This document shows, one piece after another, positions 1-6,397 of a stretch of 10,946 nt of DNA. Position 1 is the stretch's first letter, and the number at the start of each line of letters is the position of its first letter. Location of the stretch: the NCBI GenBank assembly GCA_047518105.1, contig JAKZRQ010000342.1, positions 1-10,946 on the forward strand, in the 5' to 3' direction. The position numbers and the translations under genes are program-made. Source of the stretch: VXYL01 sp047518105. GTDB lineage: Bacteria; Pseudomonadota; Gammaproteobacteria; Pseudomonadales; Azotimanducaceae. The notes beneath the pieces were generated by a model. That model saw nothing but the letters and a program-made list of their open reading frames with translations. It searched no databases and was not told the DNA's origin.

Positions 1-263
1 CTAGCCCGCATTTCTCACCAGGCCGCTTCTCGGCGTCAAAAGAGCTCATGGTTTCAAGAAGTTGACCGCGATGCCAACGATCATGCCGATTGCAGACTGC
101 GCTGGCCGTGCCCTCGCGGGTCTTTTGGCCCTGTGTACACACGGGCACGTGCGCGCACATGCTCCCTCAACCGTAGGCCCCGCTATGCTCTCGGTCGCGA
201 GCACGCGCACAGGGCCAAAATCCTCCGCGATCATCACGGCCCCTAGTGAGAAATGCGGGCTAG
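1..263. repeat. Nested inverted-repeat element, possible MITE or IS remnant
   Basis: Bases 1-18 (CTAGCCCGCATTTCTCAC) are an exact reverse complement of 246-263. Inside them a longer imperfect inverted repeat pairs 104-135 with 208-241 in three blocks: GGCCGTG (104-110/235-241), TCGCGG (114-119/225-230) and TTTTGGCCCTGTG (123-135/208-220), separated by small 3- and 4-base internal loops. CCCCTAG (240-246) and CTAGGGG (260-266) also form a local hairpin around the right end. Short open frames on both strands (for example minus 46-309) resemble no protein I recognise. Because the window starts exactly at the left arm, the repeat may extend further left, or a contig may have ended in a multicopy repeat. 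A small transposable element or IS-derived remnant is the best guess; no transposase is visible. Confidence 0.5.
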
Positions 264-273
264 GGGTGTCCGC

Positions 274-294
274 CATCGCCGTCGTTTGGCGATG
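274..294. promoter_or_regulatory. 7-bp-stem palindrome upstream of hemA
   Basis: CATCGCC (274-280) and GGCGATG (288-294) form a perfect 7-bp stem around a 7-base loop, GTCGTTT. It lies just beyond the inverted-repeat element and before the putative hemA promoter. It could be an operator, or a terminator hairpin for something upstream; there is no T-run after it, so an intrinsic terminator is not supported. Confidence 0.3.
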
Positions 295-334
295 ACACTG
301 ACGTGACACAAGCTCCAGCGATTGCGGTTATGTT
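293..334 (+). promoter_or_regulatory. Putative hemA-operon promoter with TGACAC direct repeats
   Basis: TGACAC occurs at 293-298 and again at 304-309, an 11-base period of about one helical turn. GTGACA (303-308) is a 5/6 match to a -35 box. TATGTT (329-334) is a 4/6 match to a -10 box, but the spacing of 20 is long. A transcript starting about 7 bases after that -10 would begin at or next to the hemA ATG (341), and no Shine-Dalgarno is visible there, so a leaderless mRNA is possible. The repeats could be a binding site for the response regulator encoded in the operon. All of this is inferred from motif matches only. Confidence 0.3.
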
Positions 335-340
335 CGCGCC

Positions 341-1693
341 ATGTTGGACGAGCTAGGCATTGTCGGCATCTCCTGGCGGCAAGTCGGCAGCGAAGCGTTG
401 GCGGACTATTGCCTGCCCGGCGGTGGGCGTGATCGGCGCCTGGACGCGTTCGCCCGCGCCGCACGGCTCACCGAACTCGCCTACGTCGAGACCTGCAACC
501 GCGTCGAGATCGTATTCGCCGGCCGCGCCGAAACCCGGGCGCAGGATCTTCGCGCGCCTGCCTTCGAATTGCTCACCTCTCGCCCGCCCGTTCCCGGCGA
601 AGCGGAACGAACGCTTCGGGCCTGGCGTGGCGAGGGCGCCTGCGAACATCTCTTCCTGGTTGCCGCGGGTCTCGATTCCGCCGCCGTGGGCGAAGTGGAG
701 ATCGCCGGTCAGGTGCGACTCGCCCATGACCGTGCCCAGGCGTCGGGTCTTTGCGGTCCGCGACTGGCCTTGGTGTTCGAGGAAGCGGCGCGGATCGCCG
801 CTGCGGTGCGCGGCGGAACGCGGTTGGGCGAAGGTTCCGTGTCCCTGGCGGAAGTGGCGATGGTTCACGTTCGCCGCCGGCTCGCACGAACGCCGGGGGC
901 GGTGGCCCTGATCGGGATATCGGCGATGACCGAACGCGCCGCACTGTCGCTCGCCAAGGCCCATGTGCCGTTCGTGGTTGTCAATCGCACACGCGCCAAG
1001 GCGCGGGAGTTGGCGGATCGATTCGGCGCCGCCAGCGAGTCGCTCGATGCGTTTCGGCGTTCGCCGCCGCCGGTCGAAGTCCTGCTCTCGGCCACGGGTT
1101 CGCCCGAACCCGTTCTCGACGCGGATGCCTTGGCGCGGCTGGCCGTTGCCGCCGACTCGGGCGAGACGCCGCTCGGCATCGACATGGCGGTTCCCGCCGA
1201 CATCGATCCCGAAGCCTGCGCCCGCCTCGGCATGGCGCGCGTCGGTATGGACGAAATCGTGCGCGAAGCCGAGGTGAACCGCGAGGCCCGGCTGCACGCG
1301 GCGGCCGAAGCCCGGGCGCAGGTGGACGAAGCCCTGCCGCGACTGCGGGACAAGGTCGTCGATCGGGTCTACGGACCGCTGTTCGCGGCATTGCAGCTAC
1401 ACTACCGCGATACCGCACGGGAAGCCGTCGAACGGCTGCTCAAGACGCTCGACCCGAGCGCAGGCCCGGTCGATCGGCAGGCGGTGGAGGTCTGGGCGCA
1501 GTCGCTGGCACGCCGTTTTGCCCACCTGCCAACCGTTGGACTCAAGGGCCTCATGCGGTACGGTCCCGAAGGCTCGCTGGAAGCGTTCCTGCGAGGACTG
1601 GACCCCGAGCGCCGCGACATGCTTCGCGCAGCCGTGGATGGCGGAAGATGGGCCGACATGACCGAGGGAGCCGACGATGACCTTGAGGCGTGA
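341..1693 (+). CDS. hemA: Glutamyl-tRNA reductase (HemA), divergent
   Basis: This 450-residue protein should reduce glutamyl-tRNA(Glu) to glutamate-1-semialdehyde with NADPH, the first committed step of C5-pathway tetrapyrrole synthesis in the cytoplasm. The catalytic domain has ETCNRVE with the nucleophile Cys52, His103 in CEHLFLVAAGLDS, and the GExxIxGQ block at 117-124. The last has Glu120 where the family usually has Gln. The Rossmann domain begins near 187, but its glycine motif reads VALIGISAMTE instead of the usual GAGxMG. The DMAVPADIDP segment (281-290) matches the family's DxAVPRDIxP. A helical C-terminal dimerisation domain follows, ending with a RRFAHLPTVGLK segment. The length is normal (about 420-450). 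The ATG at 341 gives the canonical short N-terminus before VGISW. The 3' end overlaps the kinase gene by 17 bases. The assignment is secure; cofactor binding may be atypical. Confidence 0.93.
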   Translation: MLDELGIVGISWRQVGSEALADYCLPGGGRDRRLDAFARAARLTELAYVETCNRVEIVFAGRAETRAQDLRAPAFELLTSRPPVPGEAERTLRAWRGEGACEHLFLVAAGLDSAAVGEVEIAGQVRLAHDRAQASGLCGPRLALVFEEAARIAAAVRGGTRLGEGSVSLAEVAMVHVRRRLARTPGAVALIGISAMTERAALSLAKAHVPFVVVNRTRAKARELADRFGAASESLDAFRRSPPPVEVLLSATGSPEPVLDADALARLAVAADSGETPLGIDMAVPADIDPEACARLGMARVGMDEIVREAEVNREARLHAAAEARAQVDEALPRLRDKVVDRVYGPLFAALQLHYRDTAREAVERLLKTLDPSAGPVDRQAVEVWAQSLARRFAHLPTVGLKGLMRYGPEGSLEAFLRGLDPERRDMLRAAVDGGRWADMTEGADDDLEA

Positions 1694-2792
1694 TCCAACC
1701 AAGGCGTTGCAGATGGGATTTCTCGCGCTCCTGGTCGTCGCCACCGCCCAGGTGGGTTGGTGGATTGCAGATCAACGATGGCTGGCGTGGGGGGAACGGG
1801 ATCGCGTTGTCGCGCTGTACCAAGCCGATGCCGCCGCCGTGACCGCGTTGGCCGGCCGGTTCGCGCAAGACGCCGCCTCCGACGCCGAACGCGAAGCGTT
1901 GGGCGCCGCCCTCGAGGGGCTTCCACACCTGTTGCTCGACCCCGTTGTCGGCGTCGCCTCGGTCCGACCCGATGCCATCGACGCGCTGGATGGCGAGGCG
2001 GCATCGCGCATCAACCGCTACGTCTGGGAGGGCGGGTTCTTCCTGCTCGTGCTGTTGGTTGGCATGGCGGTGTTGACCCGCGCGATTCGACACGACGCCG
2101 AGTTGCGAAAGCGCCAGCAGAACTTCATCGCTGCGGTTTCCCACGAATTCAAGAGCCCGTTGGCGAGCATGAGGCTGTCGGCGGAAACCTTGGCGACGCG
2201 CAGCGCCGATCCGGCCGGCCGGCGTTTGGGTGATCGTTTGGTCGAAGATGGGGATCGTTTGCTGCGCATGGTGGACAACCTGCTCGACACCGCCCGCCTC
2301 GACGACGGCCGGTTGAGCTTGCGGCGCGAACGTGTTCCGCTTCGTGCGGTGGTGGAAGGTGCGGTGGTCGAGCACTCGGCCCGGGCCGCGACTCGGGGGA
2401 TCGACATTCGGGTGGACGTACCGGACCTCGCTCTCGATGCGGATCCCCTCGCCATCGAGAGCGTGCTGCGCAACCTGCTCGATAACGCCGTCAAGGCATG
2501 CGTTGCCGGTGGCGGTCGCACGATATCGATCAGTGCCGAAGGGAAGGGCGCCATGGTCGCCATCGCCATCATCGACGACGGTGCCGGGTTCCCGCCTCGG
2601 GACGCCGCGATGATCTTCGAGAAATTCTATCGATCGGGCGACGACAAGGACAATCCCATGCCGGGCACGGGTCTCGGTCTGTACGTCGTGCGCCGCCTGG
2701 CCGAACTCTCGGATGCCCAGGTGGCGGCGACCAGCGACGGGCCGGGCCGGGGCGCTGCGGTCACCGTGACCTGGCCGGCGGTCCGGTCGTGA
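1677..2792 (+). CDS. Membrane sensor histidine kinase in the heme operon
   Basis: This 371-residue protein is an inner-membrane sensor kinase expected to autophosphorylate and pass phosphate to the adjacent response regulator. A first hydrophobic segment lies at about 11-30 and a second at about 117-135. They enclose an extracytoplasmic sensor region of about 85 residues that matches nothing I know. There is no obvious HAMP domain: only about 20 residues separate the second segment from the H-box VSHEFKSPLASM (phospho-acceptor His156). The ATPase domain has an N-box NLLDN (266-270), G1 DDGAGF (300-305), F-box FEKF (314-317) and G2 GTGLGL (330-335), so it looks catalytically intact. The ATG is preceded by GAGGGAG (1664-1670), a good ribosome site inside the hemA 3' end. 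The stop overlaps the regulator's GTG. The signal is unknown; heme, porphyrin, metal or redox state are inferences from context. Confidence 0.93.
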   Translation: MTLRRDPTKALQMGFLALLVVATAQVGWWIADQRWLAWGERDRVVALYQADAAAVTALAGRFAQDAASDAEREALGAALEGLPHLLLDPVVGVASVRPDAIDALDGEAASRINRYVWEGGFFLLVLLVGMAVLTRAIRHDAELRKRQQNFIAAVSHEFKSPLASMRLSAETLATRSADPAGRRLGDRLVEDGDRLLRMVDNLLDTARLDDGRLSLRRERVPLRAVVEGAVVEHSARAATRGIDIRVDVPDLALDADPLAIESVLRNLLDNAVKACVAGGGRTISISAEGKGAMVAIAIIDDGAGFPPRDAAMIFEKFYRSGDDKDNPMPGTGLGLYVVRRLAELSDAQVAATSDGPGRGAAVTVTWPAVRS

Positions 2793-3547
2793 TTGGAGAA
2801 GCTCCTCCGGCAAGGATTCTCGTCGTCGACGACGAGGCCCACCTGGCGGCCGGCATTCGCGAGAACCTGATCGCGGAAGGCCATGTCGCCGAGATCGCGC
2901 ACAACGGGATGGAGGGTTTGGGCGCGGCGAGGGCAGCGGCGTACGACCTGATCGTGCTGGATGTGGCGATGCCCGAGATGGACGGCCTTGAACTGTGCCG
3001 CGCGTTGCGCGGCGAAGGCATCGAAACGCCGGTGCTGTTCCTGACCGTTCGGGGCGCACCGGACGACCGCGTGCGCGGACTCGAAGCCGGCGGCGACGAC
3101 TACCTGGTCAAGCCGTTCCATCTCAAGGAACTGCTGCTGCGCATCGCCGCGATCCTGCGCCGCACGAAGTGGTACAACCAGACCGTCGCCAAGTTGCGCT
3201 TCGGCGGCAACGAAGTCGATTTCCGCACCTACCGCGCCCACGCCTGGGACGGATCGGAACACGCCCTGACCCACAAGGAGGCGATGATCCTCAAGGTTCT
3301 GGCCGAACGAGCCGGCAACGTCGTCGGGCGCGAAGACATTCTCGACAAGGTCTGGGGCTACGAGGTCTTTCCCTCCACCCGCACCATCGACAATTTCATC
3401 GTTCGCCTGCGCAAGCGCTTCGAGCGCAACCCGGAGGCCCCGGCCCACCTGCACACCATCCGTGGCGTCGGCTACCGGTTCGTGCGGGAACCCGAGGGCT
3501 TAGCGGCGTTCGGCGACCGGGGTGTCGACGATCGGGCCTCGTCGTGA
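2789..3547 (+). CDS. OmpR/PhoB-family response regulator in the heme operon
   Basis: This 252-residue DNA-binding response regulator is the partner of the kinase just upstream. The receiver domain (about 9-125) has the acidic pair Asp14-Asp15, phospho-acceptor Asp58 in LIVLDVAMPEMDG, Thr86 and Lys108 in LVKPF. The C-terminal winged helix (about 135-233) has the OmpR hallmarks LTHKEAMILKVL, a DNFIVRLRKR recognition-helix region and HTIRGVGYRF. The start is taken as GTG 2789 because it gives a normal N-terminus before ARILVVDD and overlaps the kinase stop as GTGA; longer readings run into the kinase gene. A short low-complexity tail follows the wing. The 3' end overlaps the hemE GTG by 4 bases. 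Being encoded inside a hem operon suggests it controls this operon or heme homeostasis. The TGACAC repeats upstream of hemA are a possible target. Confidence 0.94.
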   Translation: MIGEAPPARILVVDDEAHLAAGIRENLIAEGHVAEIAHNGMEGLGAARAAAYDLIVLDVAMPEMDGLELCRALRGEGIETPVLFLTVRGAPDDRVRGLEAGGDDYLVKPFHLKELLLRIAAILRRTKWYNQTVAKLRFGGNEVDFRTYRAHAWDGSEHALTHKEAMILKVLAERAGNVVGREDILDKVWGYEVFPSTRTIDNFIVRLRKRFERNPEAPAHLHTIRGVGYRFVREPEGLAAFGDRGVDDRASS

Positions 3548-4587
3548 ACGAGAGCGTGAACGAGAACGTGAACGGGAAACTGCTGCTCCGGGCCATCCGC
3601 CGCGAGCCGGTTTCGCGGCGACCGCTATGGATCATGCGCCAAGCGGGACGCTGCCTGCCGGAGTATCGCGCCCTGCGCGAAGCCCACTCGTTCAAGACGT
3701 TGTCCAAGAACCCCGAACTTGCTACCGAAGTGAGTCTCTTGCCGTTCAAGCGGTTCCCCTTCGATGCCGCCATCGTGTTCGCCGACATCATGAGCCCGAT
3801 GCCCGCCTTGGGGGTGCGGTTCGACTTCGCGCCGGGTCCGGTGGTGGCGGAACCCATCCGCGACCAGGCCGCCGTCGATGCGCTTGCGCCACCCGATCCC
3901 GAACGTCTCGCACCGGAGGTGATCGAGACGATCCGCCAAGTGCGTTCGGCTGTGGGCGACGACGTGGCTGTGCTCGGCTTCTGCGGCGCACCGTGGACAT
4001 TGGCGGCCTACCTGGTGGAAGGTCGAGGCGTCAAGGATTTCCCCACGTTACGCGCATTCGCCGCCGCACAACCTGCGGTTCTCGGGGCGCTCCTCGCCAA
4101 GCTGTCGGCGGCGATGGCAAGCTACCTGGTTGCCCAGGCCCGGGCCGGGGCGGATGCCGTGCAGGTGTTCGATTCCTGGGCGGGGCTCTTGTCGCTTGCC
4201 GATTGGCGGCGATTGATCCGTCCCCACCTCGAGCATCTGCTCAATGCGGTGGGGGCGGCCGGGGTGCCGAGAATTCTCTTCGTCCAGAATGCCCCGCACC
4301 TGGTCGACGCCTACGCCGAACTGCCGGCGGAGGTGATCAGCGTGGATTGGCGCGTGGATATCGGCGCGGCACAACGGCGCTGGCCGGACCGGGCCGTGCA
4401 GGGCAACATCGATCCTGCGGTTCTGCTCGGCGGCGAGGTGCCGACGCGCGCGGCGGCTCGTGATCTGCTGCGCCGGGTGGATTGCCGCGGCCACATCGTC
4501 AACTTGGGACACGGCTTGATGCCCGGAACGCCGCTCGCGAGCATCGACGCGCTCGTGGAGACGGTTCACAACGAGACCAAACCATGA
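3544..4587 (+). CDS. hemE: Uroporphyrinogen III decarboxylase
   Basis: HemE removes four carboxyl groups from uroporphyrinogen III to give coproporphyrinogen III, in the cytoplasm and without a cofactor. The 347-residue length is typical. The signature MRQAGR (31-36) with Arg32 and Arg36 is present, but the next residue is Cys37 where most relatives have Tyr. Catalytic Asp81 lies in IVFADIMSP, Tyr156 in GAPWTLAAYLVEG, Ser211 in VFDSWAG and His323 in NLGHGLMPGTP. The GTG at 3544 is chosen because it overlaps the regulator stop as GTGA. Further in-frame GTGs at 3556 and 3568 lie in a short repeat encoding NESVNENVNG and are also possible. This start region has no clear Shine-Dalgarno, so coupling to upstream translation is likely. 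The stop overlaps the next gene's ATG. Confidence 0.96.
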   Translation: MNESVNENVNGKLLLRAIRREPVSRRPLWIMRQAGRCLPEYRALREAHSFKTLSKNPELATEVSLLPFKRFPFDAAIVFADIMSPMPALGVRFDFAPGPVVAEPIRDQAAVDALAPPDPERLAPEVIETIRQVRSAVGDDVAVLGFCGAPWTLAAYLVEGRGVKDFPTLRAFAAAQPAVLGALLAKLSAAMASYLVAQARAGADAVQVFDSWAGLLSLADWRRLIRPHLEHLLNAVGAAGVPRILFVQNAPHLVDAYAELPAEVISVDWRVDIGAAQRRWPDRAVQGNIDPAVLLGGEVPTRAAARDLLRRVDCRGHIVNLGHGLMPGTPLASIDALVETVHNETKP

Positions 4588-5315
4588 AAGATGAAGACCG
4601 CTCACCGACGCGCGATCGGCCGGACATGAGCGAGAAGGGTCGCCGAAACGGTCAGCCGATCTCCCTCGACCGACGCCTGTTCATGAAGTTCACGGCATAC
4701 CAGGGTGGTTCGCCGGAAGAAGCGGTGGAAGCCTTCGCCGAGTCGGGGCTCGAAGGCGCGCTCTACCACGACGTCAACGACCCGTGCGGCATCGGCATCA
4801 TGGCCATGGCGGAGGATCCGACGGTCTTCGTCACGACCCTGCGAGACGTGCTCAACCGGGCACCGTTCACCGGCATGACGCACGACAGGGAGTTCGACAT
4901 GCTCGGGCGATCCTATTCCATCGGCTACGAGCCGGATCTCGACGAGGTGCTGTTCGCCCGGCCGCGCGGCCGTGTGCTCGACCCCGGGCTTTGCTGGGCG
5001 GTCTGGTACCCCTTGCAGCGCAGCAAGGCTTTCTACCGGCTGCCCCACGATGAGCAACGCCGGATTCTTGCCGAGCACGGCGGCATCGGTCGCCGGTACG
5101 GCGAGTCGGGACTTGCGGCGGACGTGCGCCTGGCCTGCCACGGTCTCGACCGCAACGACAACGACTTCGTCATCGGTTTGCTGGGCGCGCAACTGCACCC
5201 CCTTTCGGCCTTGGTGCGCGAGATGCGTGCGACGGAACAGACTTCGCAGTATCTCGACCGTCTAGGCCCGTTCTTCGTTGGACGCGTGATCTGGCAGTCG
5301 CCCCGAACGCCATGA
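4584..5315 (+). CDS. hemQ: HemQ-like coproheme decarboxylase (chlorite dismutase family)
   Basis: This 243-residue protein belongs to the chlorite dismutase/HemQ (ChdC) family. HemQ members convert coproheme III to heme b by two oxidative decarboxylations, the last step of the coproporphyrin-dependent pathway. After a charged, low-complexity N-terminus (1-30), the dimeric alpha/beta-barrel region starts at FMKFTAYQ. The proximal heme ligand is probably His165 in AEHGGIGRRYG. The family end block is visible as EMRATEQTSQYLDRLGPFFVGR (213-234). The distal position near 200-212 (LLGAQLHPLSAL) does not obviously carry the Gln seen in Firmicute HemQ or the Arg of true chlorite dismutases. Position between hemE and hemH, with ATGA overlaps on both sides, argues for heme synthesis rather than chlorite detoxification. 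Inner ATGs at codons 15 and 34 are alternative starts. Confidence 0.87.
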   Translation: MKDEDRSPTRDRPDMSEKGRRNGQPISLDRRLFMKFTAYQGGSPEEAVEAFAESGLEGALYHDVNDPCGIGIMAMAEDPTVFVTTLRDVLNRAPFTGMTHDREFDMLGRSYSIGYEPDLDEVLFARPRGRVLDPGLCWAVWYPLQRSKAFYRLPHDEQRRILAEHGGIGRRYGESGLAADVRLACHGLDRNDNDFVIGLLGAQLHPLSALVREMRATEQTSQYLDRLGPFFVGRVIWQSPRTP

Positions 5316-6397
5316 CGTCGACGGGTTTCGACGATCAGGCGCGGGACTACGATGCCGTCCTCGTGGTGTCCTTCGGCGGCCCGGAGGGGCCGGACGAGGT
5401 CATGCCCTTTCTCGACCGCGTGCTTGCCGGCCGCCCGGTGCCGCCACCCGTCAAGGCGCGCATCGCGAAGCGCTACCAACGCTTCGGCGGCATCAGCCCG
5501 ATCAACGCCCATACCCGGGAGTTCATCGCCGCACTCGAACGAGAACTCGCGGCCAAGGGGCCCGAACTCCCGGTGTACTGCGGAAACCGCAATTCCGCAC
5601 CGTTGCTCGCCGACGCCATGCGCAAGATGGCCGGCGACGGCATTCGTCAGGCGATCGCCTTCGTGACCAGCGTGTTCGGTTCCTACAGTGGCTGTCGCCA
5701 GTACCGGGAGGATCTTCACCGGGCCATCGCCGAAGCCGGCAACCCAGCACTGGGCATCGACAAGCTCCGGCTCTGCTACAACCATCCGGGGTTCATCGCC
5801 GCGGTCGCCGACCGGGTGCGTTCGGCCATGACGAGGACTCCCCATAGGCCGGCATTGCTGTTCAGCGCCCACAGCTTGCCGGTGGGGATGGCGCAGCAGT
5901 CGGACTACGAAGCGCAACTGCGCGAAGCATGCGCGTTGGTAGCGACGGCGGTGGGCGAGGATTCCTGGCGCCTCGCCTACCAAAGCAACAACGCGCGAAC
6001 CGGGGATCCCTGGCTTGAACCCACGGTGGAGGACGCGCTGGCTTCGGTTCGCAAAGCGGGCCACGACACGGTTGTCGTGGTACCCATCGGCTTCGTTTGC
6101 GATCACATGGAGGTGGTCCTCGACCTGGACGTGGAGGCGCGGCAGCACGCCGAGGAACTGGGTCTGCAATACCTCCGGGCCGCAACCGTCGGTTCCCATG
6201 CCGGTTACGTGGGCACGGTGCGGCAGTTGATCGTCGAGCGGATGTCCGCCAATCCGGAACGCGCCTACCTCGGTGGACGCGGCCCGAACCCGGACTACTG
6301 CGGCGAGAACTGTTGTCTCTCGGGCCGCCCCGGCAACCGGCTGCCGGCGCTCGGCGGCGTGGAATTGGTCGGCACCGGGAGTTCAGCCGCCGGATGA
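5312..6397 (+). CDS. hemH: Ferrochelatase, probably coproporphyrin type (HemH/CpfC)
   Basis: This 361-residue protein inserts Fe2+ into a porphyrin. With HemQ next door the substrate is probably coproporphyrin III, giving coproheme. Family motifs are LVVSFGGPEG (17-26), RFGGISPIN (57-65), the metal-site His187 in LLFSAHSLP, and VVPIGFVCDHMEVVLDLD (256-273) with Glu267. The C-terminus has Cys330, Cys334 and Cys335 (CGENCC). With Cys155, just before the NHPGF segment, these could ligate a [2Fe-2S] cluster, as reported for some bacterial and animal ferrochelatases; here that is inference. The ATG at 5312 overlaps the hemQ stop, and the hemH stop overlaps the next ATG. No membrane segment is visible. 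The family assignment is secure; the substrate is inferred from context. Confidence 0.95.
   Translation: MTSTGFDDQARDYDAVLVVSFGGPEGPDEVMPFLDRVLAGRPVPPPVKARIAKRYQRFGGISPINAHTREFIAALERELAAKGPELPVYCGNRNSAPLLADAMRKMAGDGIRQAIAFVTSVFGSYSGCRQYREDLHRAIAEAGNPALGIDKLRLCYNHPGFIAAVADRVRSAMTRTPHRPALLFSAHSLPVGMAQQSDYEAQLREACALVATAVGEDSWRLAYQSNNARTGDPWLEPTVEDALASVRKAGHDTVVVVPIGFVCDHMEVVLDLDVEARQHAEELGLQYLRAATVGSHAGYVGTVRQLIVERMSANPERAYLGGRGPNPDYCGENCCLSGRPGNRLPALGGVELVGTGSSAAG

Noticed and set aside
46..309. Minus-strand ORF within the nested inverted repeat
   Set aside because: Its 87 residues match no family I recognise and it spans the repeat arms; it is more likely a by-product of the repeated sequence.
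1551..3059. 502-codon open frame on the minus strand opposite the histidine kinase
   Set aside because: It is a shadow of GC-rich coding on the plus strand: composition is Arg/Pro-rich, no motif is visible, and the kinase and regulator opposite have complete family motifs.
4584..5315. True chlorite dismutase for chlorite detoxification
   Set aside because: It is embedded between hemE and hemH with coupled starts and lacks an evident distal Arg; a HemQ role fits better.
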